Shown piece by piece: positions 56,701-64,000 of a DNA stretch of 64,000 nt (positions within the stretch are counted from its first letter, which is position 1; every line of letters starts with the position of its first letter). A program made the position numbers and the translations under genes. The DNA lies in the NCBI RefSeq assembly GCF_000302595.1, contig NZ_JH947125.1, positions 642,299 to 706,298 on the forward strand, written 5' to 3'. Below the pieces are notes generated by a model. It worked only from the letters and a program-made list of their open reading frames with translations. It made no database searches and was not told the origin of the DNA. This stretch comes from Pedobacter arcticus A12. GTDB taxonomy: Bacteria; Bacteroidota; Bacteroidia; Sphingobacteriales; Sphingobacteriaceae.

Positions 56701-56769
56701 AATGGTTACCAGAGAGGTGCAGCTCCAATAACAAGGAACATCACTTTCGGAATTAACGCTAATTTTTAA
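53731..56769 (+). CDS. SusC/RagA-type TonB-linked outer-membrane transporter
   Basis: A 1012-residue outer-membrane porin for oligosaccharide import. Signal peptide 1-25 (ISAQAQ). Residues about 27-105 are the carboxypeptidase-like regulatory domain (LISGIVKDISGESLPGVSVA). The plug (about 110-230) has DEVVVIGYGTQRKSSLTGAV and DAASAAIYGSRGANGVVLVT, a hallmark of SusC. The rest is a 22-strand barrel ending ITFGINANF with terminal Phe. It is paired with susD, 15 nt downstream, and sits at the head of the lyase locus under the tandem operators. The substrate is inferred from the lyases to be a uronic-acid polysaccharide. Confidence 0.95.
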   Translation: MKSMYSICLLWAAFFVFGTISAQAQTLISGIVKDISGESLPGVSVAVKGKPGGTVTGADGSFKINAMLKDVLEVKYLGFETKQITVTNSSLLNITLSQSSSALDEVVVIGYGTQRKSSLTGAVAKLNNDNLNQIPVSRADQALAGKLAGVQVINTDATAGAAPVIKVRGSASITAGTTPLYVVDGYPIPGDLSTIDMNNVESIEVLKDAASAAIYGSRGANGVVLVTTKTGKAGDTKFSFNNSTGTKSVYRKLDFLTLTEWANHVKEVNNGVLSPEIIAAQKYDVETDPQDIAFQTGFFQNTQFSVSGGSDKVKFYVSGEGLYDKGVIRTNDYKRYGGQVNLNITPNKKWEIGVNLTPSYTIQRAPTFKIHDVIRSVALWLPLYATQTIADGTGIPLGYIVHQRDFDPSTNTKYTGVNLSATANNTGYTNLEGVSNMIYITKTLANANVKYNITKDLSVKVSGGVYFSNAKNEFFQKSWATKDPLIQGITAARASTKATLANNQSVDWLSENLLNYNKTIGKSNFNAIAGFTAQSNLASYSNSAATNFLTDNIPTLNAGTLNAVSSSKERNNLASALFRVNYSYDDKYLASFASRWDGSSRFGAGNRWGFFPSASLGWRVSQEDFWSPDNFVNDLKVRASYGATGNNNIGNYRAFANVNTVGAILDGSGTTLGFNSDLYDNPNLGWEKNYSFNGGVDFGFLKNKFTLSIDAYKSTTKDLLLYLAIPSVTGSTGVWGNTGEVQNQGLEYELTANILSQKNFRWNVSTNGSTNKNTVKDLGNSNLLINVGDPKRPNYFLSQVGSPLVQFYGFEYESDIPVSGNFWPINVHSDKAIVKDRDNNGVINDLDRVVLGQPTPKFIWGLTNSFEIKRFDVSFVLQGSHGASVFNADPNYYETQFAATGTNAYLNLAPALRAKVKYKTETSYAIEDASYIALRSLNVGYKIPAKFLGKNNSNYLRVYASAYNLWYHFASGYSSYNPEGINEYTDDPLRNGYQRGAAPITRNITFGINANF

Positions 56770-56784
56770 ATAAAACTCAATCAC

Positions 56785-58188
56785 ATGAAAAAAATTATCA
56801 TAGCACTTCTGGCGGTTTCTAGCTTAGCCAGTTGCGAAAAGTTTTTAGATCAAAAGCCTATTTCATCATTAACAGAAAATACATTTTACAGAAACACCGA
56901 CGAGGTTGAAACTGGAGTTATTGCATGTTATGATGGTTTGCAAAAAGTTTACGATGCCGAATACCAGCTTACGGAAATTAGAGCCGACAATACTTCTGGA
57001 TATTCTTTAGAAGGAGACTGGGGCTCCATTAAATTTTTTAGAGAATCACCTGCCAATTTCTTTCTCCTAGATTTTTGGCAACGCTCTTACAATACCATTG
57101 CCCGTTGTAACTTGGTTTTAAAGTACCTGGATAATGTTACAGATCCTGTTAAAAAGAGTGCTTTTGAAGGTGAGGTGAAATTTATACGTTCTTTAATGTA
57201 TTTCAATTTGGTGAGACTTTATGGTGATGTACCTTTAATTACCAAATCTATTGCGTTTGACGATCAGGCAAGCTTTGTAAAAACCACCAAAGAAGCAATT
57301 TACACACAAATTAAAATTGATTTGTTGCTAGCAGTAAGTAATTTAAATGTGAACGCTTCGGCTACTGTTCCATCTGCAAGAGCAAATAAGCAAGCTGCAG
57401 AAGCGTTACTAGCTAAAGTTTACATCACTTTGAAAGATTTTGGAAGCGCAAAGCCATTGTTGGAGGCAATTGTAGGAACAAACTTAAAAGGAATTGCGCC
57501 CTATGGTTTAAATTCTTCATACGCTGCAATATTTAGTACCGCAACAGAAATGAGCAAAGAAATAATTTTTGCAGTGCGTTATAAAGCAAGTTCAAGTAGC
57601 GAAGGAAATTCTTTTTCTTATGAATATAGCAATAGCGGAAACGCCAGAAATGTAAAAGCTTCTGCCGAATACCAAGCATTGTTTGAATCTGGAGATGTTA
57701 GAAAAGCAGTAACATTTACTACCACGGGCGCTAATATTGGGCTGGCTGCTAAATTTATTGATGCAGCAGCTCCGCAAAGAGATGCCGGAAATGATTTCCC
57801 GGTTATCCGATTTGCAGATGTTTTATTAATGTATGCAGAGGTGTTAAATGAACTTGGTACCGTACCAACTGTAACCACACTTGCACCCTTAAACGAAGTG
57901 AGGACAAGAGCAAACGTTGCTAATTACCTTCCTGCCGTGGTTACCACTAAAGAGCAAGCTCGAGATTTGATTTATAAGGAAAGACAATTGGAGTTTGGCT
58001 TTGAAAACCAACGCTGGTATGATTTGCAACGTATGGATCAGACCAAAGCAATTGCAACTTTAAACGCATATCTAACGGCAACTGGCAATAGCATCACCGT
58101 TAAACCATATCAGTTTGTTTATCCATTACCACAAACAGAAATTAATATAAGCAAAGGCAAACTGGTTCAAAACCCGGATTATCTTTAG
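56785..58188 (+). CDS. SusD/RagB-type glycan-binding lipoprotein
   Basis: A 467-residue surface lipoprotein that forms the lid of the SusC transporter. The signal ends at SSLASC (Cys17). The start EKFLDQKPISSLTENTFYRN is typical, followed by TPR-like helices (FIRSLMYFNLVRLYGDVPLI) and the C-terminal block LIYKERQLEFGFENQRWYDL, diagnostic of RagB/SusD. It binds the polysaccharide fragments before uptake. It lies 15 nt after susC, with a terminator behind. Confidence 0.95.
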   Translation: MKKIIIALLAVSSLASCEKFLDQKPISSLTENTFYRNTDEVETGVIACYDGLQKVYDAEYQLTEIRADNTSGYSLEGDWGSIKFFRESPANFFLLDFWQRSYNTIARCNLVLKYLDNVTDPVKKSAFEGEVKFIRSLMYFNLVRLYGDVPLITKSIAFDDQASFVKTTKEAIYTQIKIDLLLAVSNLNVNASATVPSARANKQAAEALLAKVYITLKDFGSAKPLLEAIVGTNLKGIAPYGLNSSYAAIFSTATEMSKEIIFAVRYKASSSSEGNSFSYEYSNSGNARNVKASAEYQALFESGDVRKAVTFTTTGANIGLAAKFIDAAAPQRDAGNDFPVIRFADVLLMYAEVLNELGTVPTVTTLAPLNEVRTRANVANYLPAVVTTKEQARDLIYKERQLEFGFENQRWYDLQRMDQTKAIATLNAYLTATGNSITVKPYQFVYPLPQTEINISKGKLVQNPDYL

Positions 58189-58211
58189 TACAACTATTTA
58201 ATTTGTTTGAT

Positions 58212-58247
58212 AAAAGCAGTTTCAGCAGAAGTTGAAACTGCTTTTTT
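58212..58247 (+). terminator. Terminator of susCD
   Basis: AAAAGCAGTTTCA and TGAAACTGCTTTT are exact complements (13 bp) around an eight-base loop, followed by more T. It marks the end of the susCD transcript. Confidence 0.92.
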
Positions 58248-58296
58248 GTTTATAATCAACATACCTACACTAAGTTTGAGGTGTTCGTCCAAAAGT

Positions 58297-58668
58297 TCAA
58301 TTTTTAATTTCCTTGATAAAAGTTTCAGAATTGTCCGTAAACCCATTTGTGATATACATGTTTCCAAGTACGACGCTATCTTTCTCAACTTTTAAAATTG
58401 GGTGTTGCGTTTCTTCTGTCGAATTGGGTAATCTTATGAAAAGATTTCCTCCATTAATTCGGTATAAATATTCTTCATATCCATAGTGTTTTCTTACCAA
58501 ATTTTTACCGTTTATAAAGTCTAATGTGTCCGCTTTATCAAGGCTAATCCACAGCCCGGCTCTGTAATGTGTGTTGTAAAAATCATTCGCCCTGTCGTTT
58601 TCTTTTTTGCATGAAAAAACACAAATCATAAAGGTTAGTAAAATAAAAGTAATCAGAGTTTTCTTCAT
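58297..58668 (-). CDS. Small lipoprotein of unknown function
   Basis: A 123-residue lipoprotein with signal MKKTLITFILLTFMICVFSC (Cys20). The mature part has no family that I recognise; it looks beta-rich and calycin- or lipocalin-like in length (ADTLDFINGKN, YLYRINGGNLFIRLPNS). It is opposite in direction to susCD and lies between susD and the PL6 gene. It shows no operator palindrome upstream, so it may not belong to the regulon. Confidence 0.7.
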   Translation of the reverse strand: MKKTLITFILLTFMICVFSCKKENDRANDFYNTHYRAGLWISLDKADTLDFINGKNLVRKHYGYEEYLYRINGGNLFIRLPNSTEETQHPILKVEKDSVVLGNMYITNGFTDNSETFIKEIKN

Positions 58669-58892
58669 GTGAATAATGATTAGGTTGATAATCTGAATAC
58701 GTTAAATTTGTATTCTTTGCTACACGCAGCAAAGTGGTGATTAAAGGTTAATCCCTAATAGGTAAAACGTTCTATGTACGCACTTGATTTCTGCACTAAT
58801 TCTTGCTATGTCGCGGTGTGAATTGTTTGATAAAAGCACCATCTTTCGATAATTTAACAACAGTTTTAGAAGTTAAACGCTACGGCTTTTTA

Positions 58893-58924
58893 ACAAAAAA
58901 GGGAAACTTTTTACAGCTTCCCTT
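58893..58924 (-). terminator. Terminator of the PL6 gene
   Basis: On the minus strand AAGGGAAGCT and AGTTTCCCTT form a 10-bp stem with one G-T pair, then TTTTTT. It lies 24 nt after the PL6 stop. Confidence 0.85.
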
Positions 58925-58947
58925 CAATTTTGCACTAAAATAAAAAC

Positions 58948-61900
58948 TTATTGCTTCATTATTTTATGCACCATTGTTCTTTTGCCATTTTGGAATAAAT
59001 GCAAGTAATAAATGCCGGTTGTCAAACCTGTTAAATCAAATTGATAGCTGTTTGTAGCGCTCGCTTTTTGAACTTTTATTACCGAACCTAGACTGTTTGT
59101 CAGCGTCCATTTATCATTTGAGGTTAAATTCTCTTTAAGTTCTATATTGACAATTGAGGTAGTTGGATTTGGGTAAACGCTTGCAGAAAATGATTTCTTT
59201 ATCGCAACAATGGGAGAATATCCAAAAGAGCCATCTGTATCAACTATTTTTAAGCGATAGTAATTATTGCCGGTAGCAGCATTTTGATGGATATAGGAAT
59301 AATTAACCAAACTGTTGCTCTCTTGTTGTACATCAACTTTACCAATTTTTAAAAAATTAGAATTTTCCTTTTTCCACTCCACCTCATAGTGATTAAAGTT
59401 AAGCTGAGTACTTACCTGCCATACAATCTTCATGTCGTTAAGTTGCGGATAAGCATTAAAACTGATCAATTTAACCGGTAAAACTCCCTCATAGTTGTAG
59501 CTGTACGAAAAGCCTTCAGCATTTGGACCTGTATAGGTTTCTGTTAAAGCGCTTGTATTTATGGTTTTTGCACCGCTATATTCATACGCACCAATATCCT
59601 TTAATCCGGTTCTGGTCTGTTGCTCAAAATCTCCGTTTACATAAGTGAAAACACCTGTTGCCGCATCTATTGCGGGGCTGTTATCTGCTAAACGGAAAAT
59701 TTGTGCGGCTGGGTTTAATTCACAATCTGGCCCTGTACATGCTGGTTTAATTAATTTAGGATTAGTGTTGTTTATTTCCGTATTACTTGCAGAAATTCCA
59801 ATACTGGCTGTGGCTGTTGGGTACATCATGTTGTTTGCAAAACTTACTCCTGCTAACGAAGTGCCGCTGTAAGATTTAACAAGAGGGCTTGTATTGCCTA
59901 CCACTATATTATTTGCCAATAAAACATTTACAGGCGCTTTAGGGTAACTACCTCCATTGTCAAAACCTATTTCAATATTGGATTTGTTGTTCACTAAAGT
60001 GTTAAAACTTATCTCCACATTTTCCGGAATATTGTGGCTAGAGTTGCTGGTGGTGGAGTTTAAAACATCTCCATTGGTAATAACAAGAGCTGCATCCCAT
60101 TTTTCGCCAGTTAATCCTTCAAAATAATTATTGAAAACTTTATGATCTAGGCCGTAAACCCGGATTCCGCCACAGCCAATTGTACTTGTTACTCCATTAT
60201 TTGTAAATGTACCCGTTTTGCCTTCCCCAAAAAAGTAGTTTCCTTCAGCAGTATTTCGTACACCTTGTCTAAAAGATAAAGTCCCTAAACATCTTCTAAA
60301 AGTATTGAAACGGACAATATTATCGCATGATTTTATGGAAACAATTTCTGGATCGCCGTCACAATCTTCAAATAAATTATGCTCAATTACGGTGTAACCG
60401 CTACTTCTGGTCAAAGTACTAACGCCCACACGAATGCTTTCCTTTTCATTGGCAACCCTTGGACCATTGTTTTTAAAAATATTATAGCTAATGGTGTCAT
60501 GCTGAGACTGATGGTCTATGTTTCCATCTAAAACAATGAATTTACCTGCTTCTGTTTTGCCGTCGAATATATTATAATCAATTTTATTATGCCCAGATTT
60601 TAGCGGTTCTGTACTGCCAAAGGTATCACCAATGTAAATCCAATTACAGGAAGCATTTTCCACAATATTAAATTTATTTCTGGTAATGCGTACATGTGTA
60701 CTGTTCTGAAACTTAATTCCAGTACCAATATTTGCACTTTGGAAAGAAAAACCCTGAATAGTTACATAACTAATGCTCTGTAAAACCAATGCTGTAGCTC
60801 CGTTTAAAATAGCACCGCCTTCATTTTTAGCTTTAATAACAATCGGTTTCAGCATACAGCCACCTCTGTCAATTGTTAAACTACTAAGGTTATAAGTGCC
60901 ATCCTCCACAACAATAACGTCTCCTGGATTCATTGATGCTAAAGCATTTTTAAACTCAGTAACGGTGGAAACGTTCCTTGTTACAGAAGGCGTATTATTG
61001 ATCGCTATATCTGCACCAATATTTACATCGCCATTTACGGTAAGGGTTTTTGAGGTCTGGTTGCCAGATAAATCTCCCGTCCAGTTGTTAAATTGGTAAC
61101 ATGCCTCGTAATTGATTTTGGCCGTTACCACAGTACCTTGATAATATTTGCCACCGGTTGGCGCTGGTGTTAGAGTAATGGAGCCGTTTGCAGGCTGTGT
61201 GATGTTTACATCAAAAGCAGCGGGCGGGTTTAGCGGATCAATACTTACGGTTGCACCAAATGCTGTGTTGGCTGAAAGCGTAAAAGTTTTTATGAGTTCG
61301 GTTCCTGATAAATCGCCTGTCCATCCCTCATTTTGGTAACCCGCCGGTAAAGTTAAAGTTGCAGTAACTTCATCGTTTAAATTATAACTGCTTTTTACTG
61401 GCGACAGAGAAATAGTTCCAAAAGCTGGTTGTGTCACCGTAATTGTTCTGGCTGTTGAAGAAGCTCCAAAATCAATACCTGTTATTGCGGTAGTGCCAAC
61501 ATACAAATCATCAATGTAAGTTTCTGTTGTGCCCGTAGAAGTGTCATCACCATGGTTAATTCTAATAGCGTGAAATTCTTTTCTGTCAGCAACTCTAGTT
61601 CCGCTTAATGTTGGCGTATAGGACTCTCTTAAACCAAAAGCAGTTGTACTTCCACCTGATACTGTGGGTTTAACCACCCCATCTAACGCAACGTAGTACT
61701 TCTCTGTCGCAAAATCTACTTTTACAGAAACTCTTACCCAAGTATTAGAAGTCCAAGTACCAATTTGGACAGCACTTGAACCGTTATAGGCTCTAATTTT
61801 ATTATCCGTGGTAAAATCTATTACAAATATTCTTTTGGCACTTGCTCCAAATAGGTCATAAGCATTTATAGCAAATCCTTTTGTGGTATAAGCAACTGGT

Positions 61901-62199
61901 TTTACCCATAAATCGGTGTAAAATTCGGTGTGTAGTCCAGGTATACTTCCAGAATAACCGATGTAATTAGCTAAAAGAGCAGTGCCAGACGCACTAAATT
62001 TAGCAGATTGAGTACCTGATTTTGAAAACGTATTTGAGACACTGCCATTACCTGTAGTTACCGTCCAGCTATTTTGGCTAGCCAAATTTCCAATAATATA
62101 GGAAGTAATTTCAAAGGAGGTATTTATTGCTGTTTGACTTCTGGCACCTAGCATAAAAAATATTACGCAGGCTAGCGATAATAGTAGATTTTTTTTCAT
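58948..62199 (-). CDS. Multidomain PL6 polysaccharide lyase with T9SS tail
   Basis: A 1083-residue secreted protein. Signal peptide 1-21; residues about 22-245 are a jelly-roll module (concanavalin-like); two copies of a bacterial beta repeat follow (TVTQPAFGTISLSP and NITQPANGSITLTP, each ending in NEGWTGDLSG/FNNWTGDLSG-type segments). From about 400 to 870 is a right-handed beta-helix of family PL6. The catalytic pair is Lys623 (EIVSIKS) and Arg644 (LSFRQG), 21 residues apart as Lys250 and Arg271 in chondroitinase B. The residue after Arg is Gln where PL6 usually has His. The last 75 residues are a T9SS sorting domain (SVYPNPTTSIVNIEL). It likely cleaves alginate outside the cell. Tandem operators lie just upstream. 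Confidence 0.9.
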   Translation of the reverse strand: MKKNLLLSLACVIFFMLGARSQTAINTSFEITSYIIGNLASQNSWTVTTGNGSVSNTFSKSGTQSAKFSASGTALLANYIGYSGSIPGLHTEFYTDLWVKPVAYTTKGFAINAYDLFGASAKRIFVIDFTTDNKIRAYNGSSAVQIGTWTSNTWVRVSVKVDFATEKYYVALDGVVKPTVSGGSTTAFGLRESYTPTLSGTRVADRKEFHAIRINHGDDTSTGTTETYIDDLYVGTTAITGIDFGASSTARTITVTQPAFGTISLSPVKSSYNLNDEVTATLTLPAGYQNEGWTGDLSGTELIKTFTLSANTAFGATVSIDPLNPPAAFDVNITQPANGSITLTPAPTGGKYYQGTVVTAKINYEACYQFNNWTGDLSGNQTSKTLTVNGDVNIGADIAINNTPSVTRNVSTVTEFKNALASMNPGDVIVVEDGTYNLSSLTIDRGGCMLKPIVIKAKNEGGAILNGATALVLQSISYVTIQGFSFQSANIGTGIKFQNSTHVRITRNKFNIVENASCNWIYIGDTFGSTEPLKSGHNKIDYNIFDGKTEAGKFIVLDGNIDHQSQHDTISYNIFKNNGPRVANEKESIRVGVSTLTRSSGYTVIEHNLFEDCDGDPEIVSIKSCDNIVRFNTFRRCLGTLSFRQGVRNTAEGNYFFGEGKTGTFTNNGVTSTIGCGGIRVYGLDHKVFNNYFEGLTGEKWDAALVITNGDVLNSTTSNSSHNIPENVEISFNTLVNNKSNIEIGFDNGGSYPKAPVNVLLANNIVVGNTSPLVKSYSGTSLAGVSFANNMMYPTATASIGISASNTEINNTNPKLIKPACTGPDCELNPAAQIFRLADNSPAIDAATGVFTYVNGDFEQQTRTGLKDIGAYEYSGAKTINTSALTETYTGPNAEGFSYSYNYEGVLPVKLISFNAYPQLNDMKIVWQVSTQLNFNHYEVEWKKENSNFLKIGKVDVQQESNSLVNYSYIHQNAATGNNYYRLKIVDTDGSFGYSPIVAIKKSFSASVYPNPTTSIVNIELKENLTSNDKWTLTNSLGSVIKVQKASATNSYQFDLTGLTTGIYYLHLFQNGKRTMVHKIMKQ

Positions 62200-62215
62200 T
62201 TAACACGTTGTTTAA

Positions 62216-62242
62216 TTGGTTTACCAAAAATTGGTTTACCAA
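62216..62242 (-). promoter_or_regulatory. Tandem operators of the PL6 gene
   Basis: On the minus strand two TTGGTAAACCAA copies (62231-62242 and 62216-62227) are 15 bp apart, exactly as at susC. The -7 box reads TCTTTTTG (one mismatch to TAnnTTTG) and runs into the first operator. The rest of the 420-nt gap to the next gene holds only the divergent promoter. Confidence 0.75.
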
Positions 62243-62542
62243 AAAGACGCATTTATCTTGATATTTTAAAGAAATTAGGAAACTAAATTTTTGGTAACTA
62301 AGACGTTAGCGGGGTTAATCAATTTGAAAGAGCTTCCAGTTAAGTTTAAAAAGTCAGATTTATTGACACGTCACGTGTTTTTATAGCTAAAAAACTGACT
62401 TTAAAACTCTTTTGACCGCTTTTTAGGTAGCGTTTAATATTCTCCTCTATACATTTAAGAATATACCCTATGCTGAGTTAGTGCTTAGCGTAAATTGGTG
62501 TGCACCAAACGTTTTTCTTGTAAAAAGATTTAAACGAATTTA

Positions 62543-62598
62543 TTTGGTTAACCAGATTATATCATTACATTTGGTTAACCAATAAAATGGTTGACCAA
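62543..62598 (+). promoter_or_regulatory. Promoter and operators of the jelly-roll lyase gene
   Basis: TTTG (62543-62546), a 19-nt spacer and TACATTTG (62566-62573) are a perfect promoter. Operators: TTGGTTAACCAG (62544-62555) over the -33 box, the perfect palindrome TTGGTTAACCAA (62571-62582) over the -7 box, and ATGGTTGACCAA (62587-62598) over the transcription start. Confidence 0.75.
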
Positions 62599-62619
62599 TT
62601 TAAATTTTCTTACACCGCA

Positions 62620-63516
62620 ATGAAAACAACAATACCTGTTTTGGTTATGCTATTAATTAGTAGCCTTTCGTGTAGTAAAAAAACAAGCAAGGAGGATTAT
62701 GTTTCTCCTATTGTTAAAGTTGAAAATCCAATTGTTCCAGTTGAACCAGAAAAAACTAGCGGAGTTACGTTATCTGCTGACGGGCTCACCAATACTTATA
62801 CTTTAATAAATAAATATTTTGGTGGCACTGGCGATGTTATAGAAACCCCAGATTGTGCACATTCTCCGGGTGCGCCACATATTACTCAGATTTATGATGA
62901 GCTTTTGAAAAAGTATGTTTTTGCTTTTCAAATTCATGTAAGTCCTGATAATGATCGCTGTTTGCCTGCTACTGATAGGCAACGTAACGAGATCAAGACT
63001 TATGATAAATCTCCAGACTCGCTATTGGCATCCTTAAATGAAACGGTTAGATACAGTTGGAAATTTAAACTTGATAAAGATTTTAAACCTTCTCCAAACT
63101 TTACCCATATCCATCAAATAAAAGCTTTAGACGGCGATGATGATTTGCCTTTGATCACCTTTACAGCAAGGTATAAATCATCTGGTAATAAATTGGAGGT
63201 TATCCATACTGGCGGAACAGGAACGACCTCTTTAAAATATATAGCCAGTGTGCCACTTTCTGATTTTATGGGAGAATGGGTTGAAGTAAAAGAGGAAGTT
63301 AGTTTTTCTTTCGATGGAAAATATCAGGTTTTGATTAAGCGAATTTCTGACGGGAAAACACTTTTAGATTTAACCGTTAACAATATAGATCTATGGCGTG
63401 ACGCTACAACCTTATGCCGTCCAAAATGGGGGATATATAGGAGTTTATTGTCTCCAGAATATATACGAGATGAACAAATTAGGTTCAACGATTTTAACAT
63501 AACTGAAATTAAATAG
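62620..63516 (+). CDS. Jelly-roll polysaccharide lyase-like lipoprotein
   Basis: About 298 residues with a lipoprotein signal (VLVMLLISSLSC). The mature domain has RNEIKT, THIHQIKALDG and RPKWGIYRSL with conserved YIRDEQIRFNDFNI at the end; these are the spacing and look of jelly-roll lyases, close to the heparin-lyase-I-like group (PF14099), where His and Tyr act on uronic acids. A PL7 or PL20 assignment cannot be excluded. An in-frame ATG at 62587 would place the start inside the operator, so ATG 62620 is chosen. It probably degrades oligouronates at the cell surface together with the PL6 protein. Confidence 0.75.
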   Translation: MKTTIPVLVMLLISSLSCSKKTSKEDYVSPIVKVENPIVPVEPEKTSGVTLSADGLTNTYTLINKYFGGTGDVIETPDCAHSPGAPHITQIYDELLKKYVFAFQIHVSPDNDRCLPATDRQRNEIKTYDKSPDSLLASLNETVRYSWKFKLDKDFKPSPNFTHIHQIKALDGDDDLPLITFTARYKSSGNKLEVIHTGGTGTTSLKYIASVPLSDFMGEWVEVKEEVSFSFDGKYQVLIKRISDGKTLLDLTVNNIDLWRDATTLCRPKWGIYRSLLSPEYIRDEQIRFNDFNITEIK

Positions 63517-63521
63517 ATAAT

Positions 63522-64000
63522 ATGATCAAGCAAACTTTATTAGGTATCTGCCTTTTGGCTTCAACATCAGTTTTAGCACAAACTAGTCCTTTCAATTATG
63601 GTTTTGGGGATGCTAAGGCTTCATTCGCTCCAAATCCTGGTGCTTCTTCCACCAAGTTTTTGCTTAGGATAATGGGGTCGGTAAAAACAATTAAACCAGT
63701 TGTTAGGATACGTACTGCTTCAGACGGTTCGGGCGAGTTTAATTTGGTAACCGATGGAGCAAGTTTTATAAACGGTGCAGGATTAGAAGTAATTGCGGGA
63801 ACTACCACCAGCAAGCTTTCTATGTATGACTTGGAAATGAAAAAAACTACCAAAACGAGTTTCGATATCAAATTTGATGAAAGTAAGACTGGACAATGGA
63901 TTTTTGCTAATGGCAACTCTGCAAGTGAGGAGGATGTTTTCCAAGGAAACTCAAGTGTCAAAGAAACCAATACCGAGATTTTTGCGGGCTTACGTTGGGT
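63522..64000 (+). CDS. Secreted protein of unknown function, 5' part
   Basis: An open frame from ATG 63522 to the right edge (159 residues seen). The signal peptide is MIKQTLLGICLLASTSVLAQ. The following part is beta-rich and low in charge (YGFGDAKASFAPNPGASSTK, GEFNLVTDGASFINGAGLEV), like jelly-roll modules at the N-terminus of T9SS-exported enzymes; the catalytic part would be beyond the edge. It starts five bases after the lyase gene and is likely co-transcribed, so a role in the same polysaccharide pathway is expected. Confidence 0.8.
   Translation, partial: MIKQTLLGICLLASTSVLAQTSPFNYGFGDAKASFAPNPGASSTKFLLRIMGSVKTIKPVVRIRTASDGSGEFNLVTDGASFINGAGLEVIAGTTTSKLSMYDLEMKKTTKTSFDIKFDESKTGQWIFANGNSASEEDVFQGNSSVKETNTEIFAGLRW

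Noticed and set aside
58207-58395. 62-codon frame across the susCD terminator
   Set aside because: It reads through the terminator hairpin and the opposite lipoprotein gene; no signal of coding.
62587-62619. Upstream ATG of the jelly-roll lyase gene as start
   Set aside because: It lies within an operator and near the expected transcription start; the lipoprotein signal begins cleanly at ATG 62620.

Overview
The window looks like a chromosomal segment of a Bacteroidota bacterium, most likely a Sphingobacteriaceae member of the Pedobacter type. The signs are: AT-rich DNA; many promoters of the Bacteroidota form TTTG-N17-20-TAnnTTTG; a SusC/SusD pair; a type IX secretion (T9SS) sorting domain; lipoproteins with Bacteroidota-style signal peptides; few Shine-Dalgarno sites; and a complex I and ribosomal gene order of this phylum. 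The genus is an inference. No rRNA, tRNA, CRISPR array, transposase or prophage was seen.

Layout. 1-9.3 kb is a mixed housekeeping region: the end of a PolB-like 3'-5' exonuclease, a double-ATPase peptide-type ABC protein, a flavin reductase-like protein, a large MG2/plug surface protein, tRNA hydroxylase TrhO, a secreted EEP-fold phosphatase/nuclease and an NlpE-META lipoprotein. 9.5-17.6 kb holds the membrane half of respiratory complex I (nuoH, I, J, K, L, M, N), starting from its own promoter, without nuoA-G and with repeat elements inserted between nuoH, nuoI and nuoJ. 17.6-19.4 kb has a solitary MNT-type nucleotidyltransferase and a secreted gluzincin-like protein. 19.5-34.4 kb is one long S10-spc-alpha ribosomal operon from rplC to rplQ (with secY, map, infA, rpoA) that lacks rpsJ at its head and ends in a clear terminator.

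34.5-49.5 kb carries single genes and small operons: a TPR sensor kinase, gcvP, selD, a GDP-fucose synthase, trmB, an alkyltransferase-like DNA repair protein, a polyprenyl diphosphate synthase with a TerC protein, a low-molecular-weight phosphatase-like protein, a staphylococcal-nuclease-like lipoprotein and a GH13 branching-enzyme-like protein. 49.6-53.2 kb has a GH18 protein and a two-domain esterase. From 53.6 kb to the right edge lies a polysaccharide utilisation locus: SusC, SusD, a small lipoprotein, a multidomain PL6 lyase with a T9SS tail, a jelly-roll lyase lipoprotein and the start of another secreted protein.

How the locus works together. PL6 and the jelly-roll lyase would cut a uronic-acid polysaccharide (alginate is the first guess) at the surface, and SusCD would import the oligosaccharides. 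The most notable signal is that three promoters of this locus (susC, the PL6 gene, the jelly-roll lyase gene) share tandem palindromes of the form TTGGTWWACCAA laid directly over the promoter -7 element. This predicts one repressor, probably of the GntR/FadR type that handles uronates, encoded outside the window. Other leads are a degraded copy of the 3' end of the GH13 gene near 53.4 kb, a zinc-ligand-free L36, an Arg/Gly-rich tail on S3, and a family of intergenic repeats.
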